A stretch of 53,545 bases of DNA, taken from Corynebacterium glucuronolyticum. GTDB lineage: Bacteria > Actinomycetota > Actinomycetes > Mycobacteriales > Mycobacteriaceae. The stretch covers positions 1 to 53,545 of the forward strand of contig JALFAQ010000024.1 in assembly GCA_022772305.1 (NCBI GenBank), given 5' to 3'. Below are positions 16,097 through 24,542 of this stretch, piece by piece. Every line of letters begins with the position of its first letter. The first letter of the stretch is position 1. Below the pieces are notes generated by a model. That model saw only the letters and a program-made list of their open reading frames with translations. It made no database searches and had not been told where the DNA came from. A program made the position numbers and the translations under genes.

Positions 16097-17298
16097 TGGT
16101 TAACACGCTTGAGAATCGCGACAACCTGCGCTTTTGCACGGCCGGTTCCGTCGACGACGGCAAGTCCACTTTTGTCGGTCGGCTCCTGCACGATACGAAG
16201 TCGGTCCTCGCCGATCAGCTCGCCTCGGTGGAGGCGACCTCCGCATCGCGCGGTTTCGACGGGCTCGACCTTTCCTTGCTTGTCGACGGCCTCCGCGCCG
16301 AGCGTGAGCAGGGCATCACCATCGACGTCGCGTATCGGTACTTCGGCACCGATAAACGCACGTTCATCCTTGCCGACACCCCCGGCCACGTCCAGTACAC
16401 CCGCAACACCGTGACCGGCGTGTCCACCTCCCAGGTCGTCGTCCTCCTCGTCGACGCCCGCAACGGCGTCGTCGACCAGACCATCACCCACCTCAAAGTT
16501 GCAGCCCTCATGGGCGTGAAGACGGTAATCCTCGCTGTCAACAAGATCGACCTTGTCGGTTACTCCGAGGACCGCTTCAACGAGATCGCTGCCGCCTTCA
16601 CCGCCGAGGCCGAAAGATTCGGTGTCGCCGAACCGATTGCCGTGCCGATCTCCGCGCTCAAGGGCGACAACGTCGTGGAAAAGTCCACCAACATGGACTG
16701 GTACGACGGCCCCACCGTCCTCGAGATCCTTGAGACCGTGCCCGTCACCGGCGGCCGCGCCGAGGGCCTCGGCTTCCGTTTCCCCATCCAGTACGTCATC
16801 CGCGAGCATGCCTCCGATTACCGTGGCTACGCGGGCCAGATCGCCGCCGGCACCGTGCACGTAGGGGATACCGTCGAGTTTGACGGCGGCTCCACCACCA
16901 TCGCCCGGATTGACACCACCGATGGCCCTGTGGACGAGGCCGTCGCCGGGGACTCCGTCGTCCTCATCCTCGACGGCGAATTCGACCTCACCCGTGGCTC
17001 TCTCATCGCCGATACGCTTCCCGAGGCCGTCCGTACCTTCGACGCCACCCTCGTCGGCGTGTCCGACGAAGGCGTCACCGCCGGCAAGCAGGTCCTCATC
17101 CGCTACGGCACCTCGCTTGTCCGCGGCAAGGTAAGTGCTGCCGTCGGCACCAACGAGATCGTCCCCGCCACCATCACCCTCGCCGAGCCCCTCCACGTGG
17201 AGACCTACGCCGCCCGCGGCGCCGTCGGTTCCTTCATCGTGGTGGATAAGCAGTCGGGCTCCACGCTCGCCGCGGGCCTTGCAGGGGCTAGAAAGTAG
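16096..17298 (+). CDS. cysN: Sulfate adenylyltransferase subunit 1 (GTPase)
   Basis: 400 residues. GTPase that drives APS synthesis by CysD. EF-Tu-like motifs in order: G1 GSVDDGKSTFVGRLL (about 15-29), switch region EREQGITIDVAYR, G3 DTPGHVQYTRN, G4 NKIDLV, then two beta-barrel domains. It ends without a fused CysC kinase domain (many actinobacterial CysNC proteins carry one), which fits an APS rather than PAPS pathway. Confidence 0.94.
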   Translation: MVNTLENRDNLRFCTAGSVDDGKSTFVGRLLHDTKSVLADQLASVEATSASRGFDGLDLSLLVDGLRAEREQGITIDVAYRYFGTDKRTFILADTPGHVQYTRNTVTGVSTSQVVVLLVDARNGVVDQTITHLKVAALMGVKTVILAVNKIDLVGYSEDRFNEIAAAFTAEAERFGVAEPIAVPISALKGDNVVEKSTNMDWYDGPTVLEILETVPVTGGRAEGLGFRFPIQYVIREHASDYRGYAGQIAAGTVHVGDTVEFDGGSTTIARIDTTDGPVDEAVAGDSVVLILDGEFDLTRGSLIADTLPEAVRTFDATLVGVSDEGVTAGKQVLIRYGTSLVRGKVSAAVGTNEIVPATITLAEPLHVETYAARGAVGSFIVVDKQSGSTLAAGLAGARK

Positions 17299-17306
17299 AA
17301 AACACC

Positions 17307-17942
17307 ATGAACGCATCGATTCCGCTCATCATCCTGTCCCACGGTTCCCGTCACCCGCACGCGGACCGGGAAGTGGAAGCGCTGGCCAATCGAATGTGTT
17401 CACCAGATCGCCCCGTCCGCGCCGCCTACCTCGACTTCTCCCCGCGCACGCTGCACGTCGTGGCGGAGGAGGTTGGTAACGCGGTTGTCGTGCCGCTGCT
17501 GTTCACCTCGGCGTTCCATGTCACTGACGACGTGCCCGCCGTCGTGACCGAGGCATCCCGCGACACGGGCACGCGCCTCCACCTCGCAGCGCCGCTCGGT
17601 ACAGGGGAGGACATCGCCCGTCTTGTCGCATCGCGAGTTCCGATTAACGCCGAAGGCACCGTCGTGTACTACGTCGGTTCCCGCCGCCAGCACGCCAACG
17701 AAACCGTCGAACGGCTCGCCGACCGCGTCGCGGAGCTCACCGGCATCCCCACCTACGCGCACCGCGCCACAGGCAAGGCACCCCTGCCGGATCTTGACCG
17801 CGCGCACGTCGTGCCGCTCTTCGTCACCCACGGCCTGCTGCTGGACAAGCTTCAGCTCCCCGCGGGCTGGACGATGAGCGCTCCCTTGTCGGTCGCGCTC
17901 GCGGATATCGTCGATGCCCGCTACGAAGAGGTGGCAGCATGA
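17307..17942 (+). CDS. cysY: Sirohydrochlorin chelatase-like protein (CbiX family)
   Basis: 211 residues with two CbiX-like halves. The N-terminal LIILSHGSRHPHADREVE carries the metal-site His, and a second half ends VVPLFVTHGLLLDKLQ. Such proteins insert iron (or cobalt) into sirohydrochlorin; placed in a sulfate operon it most likely makes siroheme for CysI. It begins 8 bases after cysN and overlaps cysZ by four bases (ATGA). The name follows the C. glutamicum cysIXHDNYZ operon; biochemical proof is limited. Confidence 0.82.
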   Translation: MNASIPLIILSHGSRHPHADREVEALANRMCSPDRPVRAAYLDFSPRTLHVVAEEVGNAVVVPLLFTSAFHVTDDVPAVVTEASRDTGTRLHLAAPLGTGEDIARLVASRVPINAEGTVVYYVGSRRQHANETVERLADRVAELTGIPTYAHRATGKAPLPDLDRAHVVPLFVTHGLLLDKLQLPAGWTMSAPLSVALADIVDARYEEVAA

Positions 17943-18835
17943 ACGCCATCATCGTCGCCATTACCGGCTTCCTCGCTCAACTCGTCGATGGCGGCCTCGG
18001 CATGGGCTTCGGCGCCACCTCCACCACCCTGCTCATCACCCTGGCCACCCTCACCCCGGCGCACGCCTCCGCCGTCGTCCACGTCGCCGAACTCGGCACC
18101 ACGGCGGTCTCGGGCTTCAGCCACTGGCGCTTCGGTAACGTCGACCTCCGCCAAGCCCTCTGGCTTGGCATCCCCGGTAGCATCGGCGCCTTCATCGGTG
18201 CTCTTCTTTTGACATCCATCACGTCCCCCGTGGTCACCGCTGTCATCCTCACCGGCCTCGGCCTGAACGTCATGCGCCGCTTCGCCCGCCGCCACCAAAA
18301 ACCCATCGCCGGCACGCACTCCCGCGGTTTCCTCACCGGTCTCGGTTTCTTTGGCGGGCTTATCGACGCTACAGGAGGTGGCGGCTGGGGTCCCGTGACA
18401 AGTTCCACCATGCTCTCCCTGCGGAAGCAGGACCCCCGACGCATCGTCGGGACAGTGAACACCGCCGAGTTCCTCGTCACCGCTTCCGCCACCGCCGGCT
18501 TCATCGTCGGCTTGTGGGAGGAGCTGCTCGTCAATTGGCCCCTCATCCTGGCCCTCCTTATCGGTGGCAGCATCGCAGCCCCCTTGGCCGCCTGGATCGT
18601 GAGCCGCTTCAACCCGAGCTTCCTCGGTGTCCTCGTCGGCACCCTCCTCGTCGTCCTCAACGTGCCCCGCATCTTCCCCGATGCCACCATGTGGCCGCTC
18701 CAGATCCTCATCGCTGCGGCGGGCGTATTTCTCGGCTGGCGCAGCTGGCGCTACGAGCGTGCCCACCGCCGCGCCCGCCAGGACCACGTCAATTCAACCG
18801 AACCGGAGAGTCTCGTCGCGACTGTGGGCTCCTAG
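17939..18835 (+). CDS. cysZ: TauE/SafE family sulfur-anion permease
   Basis: 298 residues with about eight hydrophobic segments. The duplicated TauE/SafE signature is seen as LAQLVDGGLGMGFG near the N-terminus and GGLIDATGGGGWGPV in the middle. In C. glutamicum the gene at this position, also called cysZ, is implicated in sulfate uptake; other family members export sulfite or sulfoacetate. It is unrelated to the E. coli CysZ family. It is the last gene of the operon and overlaps cysY by ATGA. Confidence 0.85.
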   Translation: MNAIIVAITGFLAQLVDGGLGMGFGATSTTLLITLATLTPAHASAVVHVAELGTTAVSGFSHWRFGNVDLRQALWLGIPGSIGAFIGALLLTSITSPVVTAVILTGLGLNVMRRFARRHQKPIAGTHSRGFLTGLGFFGGLIDATGGGGWGPVTSSTMLSLRKQDPRRIVGTVNTAEFLVTASATAGFIVGLWEELLVNWPLILALLIGGSIAAPLAAWIVSRFNPSFLGVLVGTLLVVLNVPRIFPDATMWPLQILIAAAGVFLGWRSWRYERAHRRARQDHVNSTEPESLVATVGS

Positions 18836-18842
18836 AACCGGG

Positions 18843-18934
18843 GCGTGACACAGGTGGGCGTTTAAGAGTTGGGATCACCCATTGAACCAACCCGTCACAT
18901 CTGCTATCCCGCAAACGCCCATCAACTGTCACGC
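18843..18934. repeat. Imperfect inverted repeat after cysZ
   Basis: Two matched blocks on each side: GCGTGACA then GGGCGTTT (18843-18863), and AAACGCCC then TGTCACGC (18913-18934), with 49 bases between. It may be the boundary structure of decayed DNA or a long-range hairpin at the operon end; no T-run follows. Confidence 0.55.
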
Positions 18935-19626
18935 GTGTCTCTACCGGGATGAAGCGGACCTCGTTCAACACGAAGTCCTCCGGCCCCTGGTAAAGGACCT
19001 GCCTGCGGGAGGCATTCACACCAAGTTTGTCGCCCACCATGTTAACTGCATCTGCACAGTCCACCCGTGGCATAGTTGACGGTTCGATCCCATTGACGAG
19101 TACACCTCGGTACAAAAACAAGTTGCTCTCCGCTGCCTGGTTGGTGAGGTTCTTTGCCGTTTCGGCGACGACAAAACTCTCAAAGATGGCGGGATCGGCT
19201 GCAGGTCGAAGGTGATGTAATTCGCTTCGCTAGGCTCATCGGGATAGAGCAGAAACTCGTCAAGGGGGGAGACCCATCTCCCGAAACGATAGCGGCGGGA
19301 GGTGAACGAGTCCAACCCTGCCTGCAAGAGATTCCGTGACGGAATCAAGTCGGAGGTAGTTCACAGAACCGGAGGTGATGAACTGGCCAGGTTTCAGATT
19401 CGTCGAGAATCAGTTGCGAACCATGCTCCCGGAGGAAGCCAATGGGATCCGCGCGCGCTTTCGCAGCTGTTGCCTGATTTTCGAGATCGAGGTAGTGGTA
19501 GTCCGGGAACATCCTTGTGAGAAGAGAGGTCTTCCCGCAACCACGAGCGCCACCTACGAAGACGATGGGAAACCAGGTCGTCATGTTCCGCAGGTGGGAC
19601 CCAATCTCGCGCGCGATGTACTCCAC
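18890..19626 (-). pseudogene. Remnant of an AAA ATPase (AAA_14/DUF4143 type)
   Basis: Broken gene on the minus strand. The front part (19345-19626) is intact in frame: it has a P-loop, FVGGARGCGKTSLL, then PDYHYLDLENQATAAKARAD and an Asp-Glu Walker B (LILDES), typical of AAA_14 ATPases. Further downstream, in other frames, come fragments such as IFESFVVAETAKNLTNQAAE followed by NLFLYRG (about 19088-19190) that match the DUF4143 back half. The two halves are separated by frameshifts and a deletion, since the intact family is about 400 residues. Function lost. Confidence 0.75.
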
Positions 19627-19656
19627 GGCACCTCATCCTAACCTCGATAGACCACG

Positions 19657-19670
19657 TACAATACTGACTA
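19657..19670 (+). promoter_or_regulatory. -10 element of a probably leaderless transcript (nucleosidase)
   Basis: TACAAT at 19657-19662 lies seven bases before ATG 19670 with no Shine-Dalgarno sequence, so transcription would start at or next to the A of the start codon. No clear -35 was found. Confidence 0.5.
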
Positions 19671-20215
19671 TGACAACGTTGTTCGTGTCCGCCACCGCGG
19701 AAGAGGCAGTCCACCTGCCACAGGATAAGCAGATCATCGTCACAGGTGTGGGCCTTGTCGCCGCCGCTACCGCGGTTATGGAGGCCGCCATCACCGCGCG
19801 CCCCGACCGCATTGTCAACCTTGGCACCGCCGGCGCGCTTGCCGACGGCCACTCCGGCGTCTACGAGATCACCCACGTCGTCCAGCACGATTTCGCTGGC
19901 ACCGGCATGGACGACGACTTCGCCCAGAAGGAATTCGAGCTCGTCACCTCCGGTGAACTCCCCACTGCCCGCCTGGCCAGTGGCGACCACTTCGTGTCCT
20001 CCACCGAGGAGCGCAACCGCATTGTCCAACTTGCCGAGCTTGTGGATATGGAAGGCTTCGCCGTTGCGTGGGTAGGAAACCGCCTCGGCATCCCCGTCAC
20101 GCTGCTCAAGCAGGTGTCCGATCAGGCAGATGAGGCAGCAGCCGCCAAATGGGCCGGAGCTGTGGAGCCCGGTGCCGTACAGCTGGCTAAAGCGGTAGAA
20201 AAGCTCGGTCTGTAG
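19670..20215 (+). CDS. Nucleosidase / phosphorylase-superfamily protein
   Basis: 181 residues. Family pattern of the PNP/MTAN superfamily: IIVTGVGLVAAATAV, RIVNLGTAGALADG (nucleoside and phosphate/water pocket), ASGDHFVSS and VDMEGFAVAWV (Met-Glu that binds ribose). Shorter than typical MTA/SAH nucleosidases (about 230), agreeing with a shorter actinobacterial nucleosidase subgroup. Likely hydrolyses purine nucleosides or MTA/SAH; the position behind a sulfur operon is suggestive but not proof. ATG 19670 chosen; the longer frame crosses the pseudogene. Confidence 0.8.
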   Translation: MTTLFVSATAEEAVHLPQDKQIIVTGVGLVAAATAVMEAAITARPDRIVNLGTAGALADGHSGVYEITHVVQHDFAGTGMDDDFAQKEFELVTSGELPTARLASGDHFVSSTEERNRIVQLAELVDMEGFAVAWVGNRLGIPVTLLKQVSDQADEAAAAKWAGAVEPGAVQLAKAVEKLGL

Positions 20216-20234
20216 CGGTCTGGGCACGACTTTT

Positions 20235-20259
20235 AGCCCGAGTGTTTGCTCGGGCTTTT
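20235..20259 (-). terminator. Bidirectional stem-loop between nucleosidase and HNH copy 2
   Basis: Stem AGCCCGAG / CTCGGGCT, 6-base loop, TTTT on the plus-strand side and AAAA before it. Same stem as after HNH copy 1. Confidence 0.8.
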
Positions 20260-20284
20260 CGTTTGGACAGGTCGGCTTGCCGGC

Positions 20285-21424
20285 CTATCCTGGTGGGCTG
20301 GGGTCGATGGGGATGCCGAGTTGTTTCCGGACAAGGCGCACGGCCCCACCCTGGGCACAGGGGTTCATGTTCAACTGGAGCGGTCCGCCGAAGGCGGGTT
20401 TCCAATACTCCAACCCGTCGACTCTCACCATCCGGCCGTACATGGGCTTGTCCGGATCATCATCATTCCTGCCGTTGAAGAACTTACACAGCAGCATTAA
20501 ATTCTCGGATACGGTTTTCCCACCGTTTTTAAACGCCTCAATATGATGCACCTCGCACTCCATAGCAGGAGTCGAACACCCCGGATGCGGACACACAGGA
20601 TTCCTCAGAGCCTGGTTAAACCATTCCAGGAAATCCGCATGCCGTGACTCCGGTGTCATCTCAACCGTGTACACACCGAAATTCTTCGGAGCAAACGGAT
20701 GAACAAGCGCTGCAAGCAGAGCCTTCGACAGTTCCGCTTCCACAATTTCCTCACCAGATATGGTTGCACCATTGGTAAGGGAAAACCTAAAGCGACCACG
20801 CTCGGTTTCGGTCGCCCCGGTAAACCACGTATACAAGGGAACCAAAAGACACGGAATGGCAGCAGGGGGAAGTTGCCCATCTGAGGCGGTTAACGCTATC
20901 TCGATCAACCCCTTCGCGGGGCAGTCTTTGTTGGTTTGTTTCGCCCGATCGTAGATCTGCTTGACGCGTGAGGATTCCGCTGTCAGCGTCAGTGTGGCGA
21001 ACGTGGAGTTCTTCACCGCACGATAGGTGAGGCTCCTGTCGGGGTTGTCCGCATGGTGAGTGTTCAACTCTTGGAGGAGGCGTGCGCCTTCAGCGTGGAT
21101 AGCGGGAATATCCCGACCGAGTGGGATGAGCTCTTCCCGTATGTGCCAGGCGAATTTTTTCTTCTCCAGTTTTGCTACCTGTGTTTCGATGGCTTTCAGG
21201 GAGTAGAACGTGTGGCCGGCAGCCCGAGCTGCCTCTCGTGCGCGTTCCTGGCGGCGCGGGGCGCTGGCGCGCCCATAGTAGGTATCCGCGATCTTCTTAA
21301 TGTCGCTGGCCTGCGTCGGATCAAACCCCAATCCAATGAGAGCTTTCTTGGACATGCCAAACGCTTGCTCGGCGATCACCATCGCCTGAGCAAACGTGCG
21401 AGCATAATCCGTCAATTGCGTCAT
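20285..21424 (-). CDS. HNH endonuclease, DUF222 / 13E12-repeat family (copy 2)
   Basis: 379 residues from ATG 21424, chosen by alignment with copy 1 (MTQLTDYARTFAQAMV against MTALTDCAVLLSQAMV). HNH module at about 275-320: CPHPGCSTPAMECEVHHIEA then NLMLLCKFFNG. The last H-N pair of copy 1 (CDYHNG) reads CKFFNG here, so one conserved His is replaced by Phe, which may reduce or abolish catalysis. The last 40 residues and the 3' flank are almost identical to copy 1. The genes lie in inverted orientation about 20 kb apart. Confidence 0.85.
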   Translation of the reverse strand: MTQLTDYARTFAQAMVIAEQAFGMSKKALIGLGFDPTQASDIKKIADTYYGRASAPRRQERAREAARAAGHTFYSLKAIETQVAKLEKKKFAWHIREELIPLGRDIPAIHAEGARLLQELNTHHADNPDRSLTYRAVKNSTFATLTLTAESSRVKQIYDRAKQTNKDCPAKGLIEIALTASDGQLPPAAIPCLLVPLYTWFTGATETERGRFRFSLTNGATISGEEIVEAELSKALLAALVHPFAPKNFGVYTVEMTPESRHADFLEWFNQALRNPVCPHPGCSTPAMECEVHHIEAFKNGGKTVSENLMLLCKFFNGRNDDDPDKPMYGRMVRVDGLEYWKPAFGGPLQLNMNPCAQGGAVRLVRKQLGIPIDPSPPG

Positions 21425-21581
21425 GCCACACACAATAAAACAGGGCAAAAACGCGTGCTTCAGACCTGTGGATAACTATCGAAACGAGGCGTGTTGGAAA
21501 TCCAGGAACGCAAAAGTGTGCAACTTTCTTGCACGTCTCTAGCTGGCGCGATGGTGATTATCCACACATATTAGGAATTTA

Positions 21582-22067
21582 TTAGCGGATGAACTCGATT
21601 TGCTTGTCGCCACTCTTTAGGACGAGCTGACCGTCGGCACCCTTGAGTACCTGCGGTTGGGCGAGCAGGACGCTGCGCAGCGCTGCGCCGAGCTCGTTGT
21701 CGCGCGGGGAGCAGGCCATGCGGGTTGCGCCGCCGCCGGTAACGGTGAGGCTGCCGTCGGCAAGGGCTACATCGGCCTGGGTGACGGGGTTGCAGTCACC
21801 CTGGTAGGTGAGCTTTCCGTTGTTCAGGAAGTCGAGGGTTACCTCGTCCGGGAAGATGGCGGAACGCCAGTGGCCGGTGAGGAGCTTTTGGGCTTCCTCG
21901 TTGTTCGGGACGGTGGATGCCGTCAGAGCTGCCGTGGCGACGTTGGTGATGTTATCGGAGCTCAAGTTCTCAGCCATGGGGACCCCCATATTGCTGGATA
22001 GTGCAGTGGCGAAGGCGACTGCGGCTGCGGAAATGGACTTAGCGATTGGGAATAGTGTTATTGCCAT
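21582..22067 (-). CDS. Secreted META-domain (HslJ-like) protein
   Basis: 161 residues from ATG 22067. N-terminal hydrophobic stretch (ITLFPIAKSISAAAVAFATA) suggests export. The mature part has the META pattern: LLTGHWRSAIF, VTLDFLNNGKLTYQGDCNPV and GGGATRMACSPRDNELGAAL with two cysteines. META/HslJ proteins are small beta-rich envelope proteins linked to stress or drug tolerance in other bacteria; role here unknown. The longer frame upstream overlaps the AI-2E permease end and is not credible. Confidence 0.72.
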   Translation of the reverse strand: MAITLFPIAKSISAAAVAFATALSSNMGVPMAENLSSDNITNVATAALTASTVPNNEEAQKLLTGHWRSAIFPDEVTLDFLNNGKLTYQGDCNPVTQADVALADGSLTVTGGGATRMACSPRDNELGAALRSVLLAQPQVLKGADGQLVLKSGDKQIEFIR

Positions 22068-22140
22068 GGCAGCCACGTTAGCAGAAACCGCAGGCAGCAG
22101 GTGCTCTACTGAGCCAGGCGTGTGGTTACGCGTCGACGGT

Positions 22141-23523
22141 CTAGTCGTCGTCACCTTCCCGCTGCTTTTCGACGGCAGAGTCAACGACCGTGCGGGCCTC
22201 CGTGCGGCCGCCACCCATGCGCTTGAAGCGGGCGCGGACGTTGGCAAAGGCCTCCTCCGTGCTAATCGACGGATCGCCGTCGGCCGTGGAGATCTTGATG
22301 TCGTCGTAGGTGATCTCCCCAGTTCTCAAGGAGACCATTTCCTGATGGTAGCGGATCCACACGGCAACAGCGGCGGCCACCGGGACGGCGAGGAAGGCAC
22401 CAATGATGCCGAACAGGCCGCCACCGACGGTGACACCGAGCAACACGACAACGGGGTGCAGATCCATCGCCTTGGACTGCAGCATCGGGGAGAGGATATT
22501 GCCCTCCAGCTGCTGGACGAGGACGATGAGGATGAGGGCGAAGATCGCGGTCTTCAACCCGCCGTCGACAAGCGCAATCAACACGGCCAGAGCACCAGCC
22601 GAGAACGCACCAACGATCGGAATAAACCCGGCGAAGAATGTGATGACAGCGAGGGCGAGAGCCATGGGAACCTTGAGCACCCACAGGCCAAGGCCGATGA
22701 TGACCGCATCGATGGCGGAAACGGTAGCCTGCGCGCGGATGTACCCACCGAGGGTGTTCCATGTGCGGGTGAGCACCTCCGAGAGGTGCCAACCCATATT
22801 CTGGCCGACGACACCACGGATCGTCGGCAAGAGCTTGGAACCATCCTTCAAGAAGAAGAAGCTCAAGATGATCGCAACACCGAAGGTGACCACCGCCGAG
22901 GAAACGGCGGACAGACCGCTGAATACACCGGAGGCGATGTTCGATGCCTGGTCCTGGACCCAGCCGAAGACCTCGTCGATGACCTTGTCAACCTGCTCCG
23001 TCTGCGCGTTTAGCGGCGGGCCCTGGATCCAATCGCCGAGGTGGTAAACGCCGGTCTTGGCGGAATCAAAAAGGCGCCTGCCCTGGGTGTTAAACGTCGG
23101 GGCGATGGCGGCGACCACGGCGGAGAAGATAGCCACGAACCCGAGGAGGGTAAGGATAACGGAAAGGGAAATCGGAACCTTATGGTCCTTCAACCATTTC
23201 GTCGGCGGCCACAAAATCGTACACAGCAGAATGGAAATGAGGATCGGCAGAATGCCGGCCCACACGGAGCCGATGATCTTGCCCAGGATCCACATTGCGA
23301 TGGCCAGGCCGATAAAGCGCCAGGCCCAGGCAGCAACAATTTTCGCGTCAGCGCTTAACACCACGGAGCGATCGGCACCATCAGCGCCGGATTCCGGGAA
23401 GGGATCCTTCCGCGGATCGGCATCATTGGCCTCTTCGAGGGAACCCTCAATGGCGTCGCGCAGGTCCTCGCGGGTGCGGTCGTCGACGTTGTCGTCAGCC
23501 GTAACTTTCCTACTTGAACTCAT
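22141..23523 (-). CDS. AI-2E family (PerM/UPF0118) transporter
   Basis: 460 residues with about eight membrane helices in the family arrangement: two pairs near 65-145, a soluble central region (about 145-215) and a C-terminal group including FFAGFIPIVGAFSAGALAVL and QQLEGNILSPMLQSKAMDLH, the most conserved motif of the family. Long charged tails lie on both ends. Family members have been linked to autoinducer-2 export, Na+/H+ exchange and other traffic; substrate cannot be inferred. Confidence 0.87.
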   Translation of the reverse strand: MSSSRKVTADDNVDDRTREDLRDAIEGSLEEANDADPRKDPFPESGADGADRSVVLSADAKIVAAWAWRFIGLAIAMWILGKIIGSVWAGILPILISILLCTILWPPTKWLKDHKVPISLSVILTLLGFVAIFSAVVAAIAPTFNTQGRRLFDSAKTGVYHLGDWIQGPPLNAQTEQVDKVIDEVFGWVQDQASNIASGVFSGLSAVSSAVVTFGVAIILSFFFLKDGSKLLPTIRGVVGQNMGWHLSEVLTRTWNTLGGYIRAQATVSAIDAVIIGLGLWVLKVPMALALAVITFFAGFIPIVGAFSAGALAVLIALVDGGLKTAIFALILIVLVQQLEGNILSPMLQSKAMDLHPVVVLLGVTVGGGLFGIIGAFLAVPVAAAVAVWIRYHQEMVSLRTGEITYDDIKISTADGDPSISTEEAFANVRARFKRMGGGRTEARTVVDSAVEKQREGDDD

Positions 23524-23751
23524 GACTACTTTCAGGGGATTCGGAATTATCAGTAACGCTGGAAGTCTAACGCAAAAGCTGCATAGTAGACAGTCAGTGC
23601 CTTATTACCCTTGCGATGGTATTGACACCTATCTATTGGCCGTGTCCTGTGCTGGTAGAAAAGCAGGAGGGTGAACCCAGGTATCTTAAAAATCCCTCGC
23701 TGATTTACTTACTGATCCCCGTTAACTACAAGGCTAAGAAAGGCACGACTG

Positions 23752-24138
23752 GTGGGAATCTCCCTCATTATTTCCGCAGGAGGAATAGCGGTACTTGGAT
23801 TCGGTTCCCTACTCCTGTGGAAAACTACGGTCAACGGCACGAACCCGCGCAACGGGAGTTTTGGTATACGAACGTCTGAAACGAAGAAATCTGACAAAGC
23901 ATGGGATGCCGGTCATCGTGCAGTAGCACTATTGCTGTGTGCCTTCGGGTACGTGGATATTGCTATCGCACTGCTGCTCGTCGTCATGGGATTAGCGGTT
24001 CCTGCCCTTACCCCGGCCGTCGCTCTGACAGCTATCTGCGTTGCATACATCGTTGTTGTCGGCGGTTTCCTTTACTGTGCAGCACGAGCCAATGCGGTGG
24101 CTAAAAAGGTGAATGCGGACCCGCTCAACGGAGTATGA
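23752..24138 (+). CDS. SdpI/YhfL-type membrane protein
   Basis: 128 residues, GTG start at 23752 preceded by AAGAAAGG eight bases upstream. Three or four hydrophobic segments. The loop NGSFGIRTSETKKSDKAWDA matches the SdpI family signature (N-x-x-x-G-(I/L)-R-T-x-x-T-x-x-S-xx-x-W). In Bacillus SdpI gives immunity to a secreted toxin; actinobacterial relatives are numerous and uncharacterised. AT-richer than its surroundings. Confidence 0.75.
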   Translation: MGISLIISAGGIAVLGFGSLLLWKTTVNGTNPRNGSFGIRTSETKKSDKAWDAGHRAVALLLCAFGYVDIAIALLLVVMGLAVPALTPAVALTAICVAYIVVVGGFLYCAARANAVAKKVNADPLNGV

Positions 24139-24347
24139 CGCTTGACCTACGTTTGTCGCTGCACTTTCCCAACTCTGTAGAGCGCCTTTGGGGGCTTTTT
24201 GCGGGTTTTCGTCCTTTTTCCAGAGGCGCAGCGGAATGTGCAGTATGCTGGGCAGCACAATTTTTCCCAAACCTTATAAGTCGAAAGGAATCCACGTTTG
24301 ATGGTTTTTCTTAGCACCTGCTCGGGCTAACGGGGGAGTGTGTACGC

Positions 24348-24539
24348 ATGAGTATTGGGATAATAGAGATACTCCTCATCGGTCTTATTAATGTCGTTAT
24401 TTTGTACGTGGTGTACAGGATTGTGAAAAATTTGCTCAATTTAGAAAACCCGGTGCTGGCAACACGACGTAATAAGGCTTTCTGTTGGTGGGCGTTGAAG
24501 CGCTCCCGCCGCATTCGTGTCGCTTCGGCGTTGAGCTGA
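24348..24539 (+). CDS. Small single-pass membrane protein
   Basis: 63 residues, ATG preceded by GGGGGAG ten bases upstream. One hydrophobic segment (IIEILLIGLINVVILYVVYR) followed by a basic tail rich in Arg/Lys (TRRNKAFCWWALKRSRRIR), so N-out/C-in topology is likely. No family recognised. The stop lies 4 bases from the end of the convergent gene. Confidence 0.5.
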   Translation: MSIGIIEILLIGLINVVILYVVYRIVKNLLNLENPVLATRRNKAFCWWALKRSRRIRVASALS

Positions 24540-24542
24540 AAG

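Noticed and set aside
24139..24347. Riboswitch or small RNA before the 63-codon gene
   Set aside because: Some short G-rich/C-rich pairings but no recognisable fold or conserved motif.
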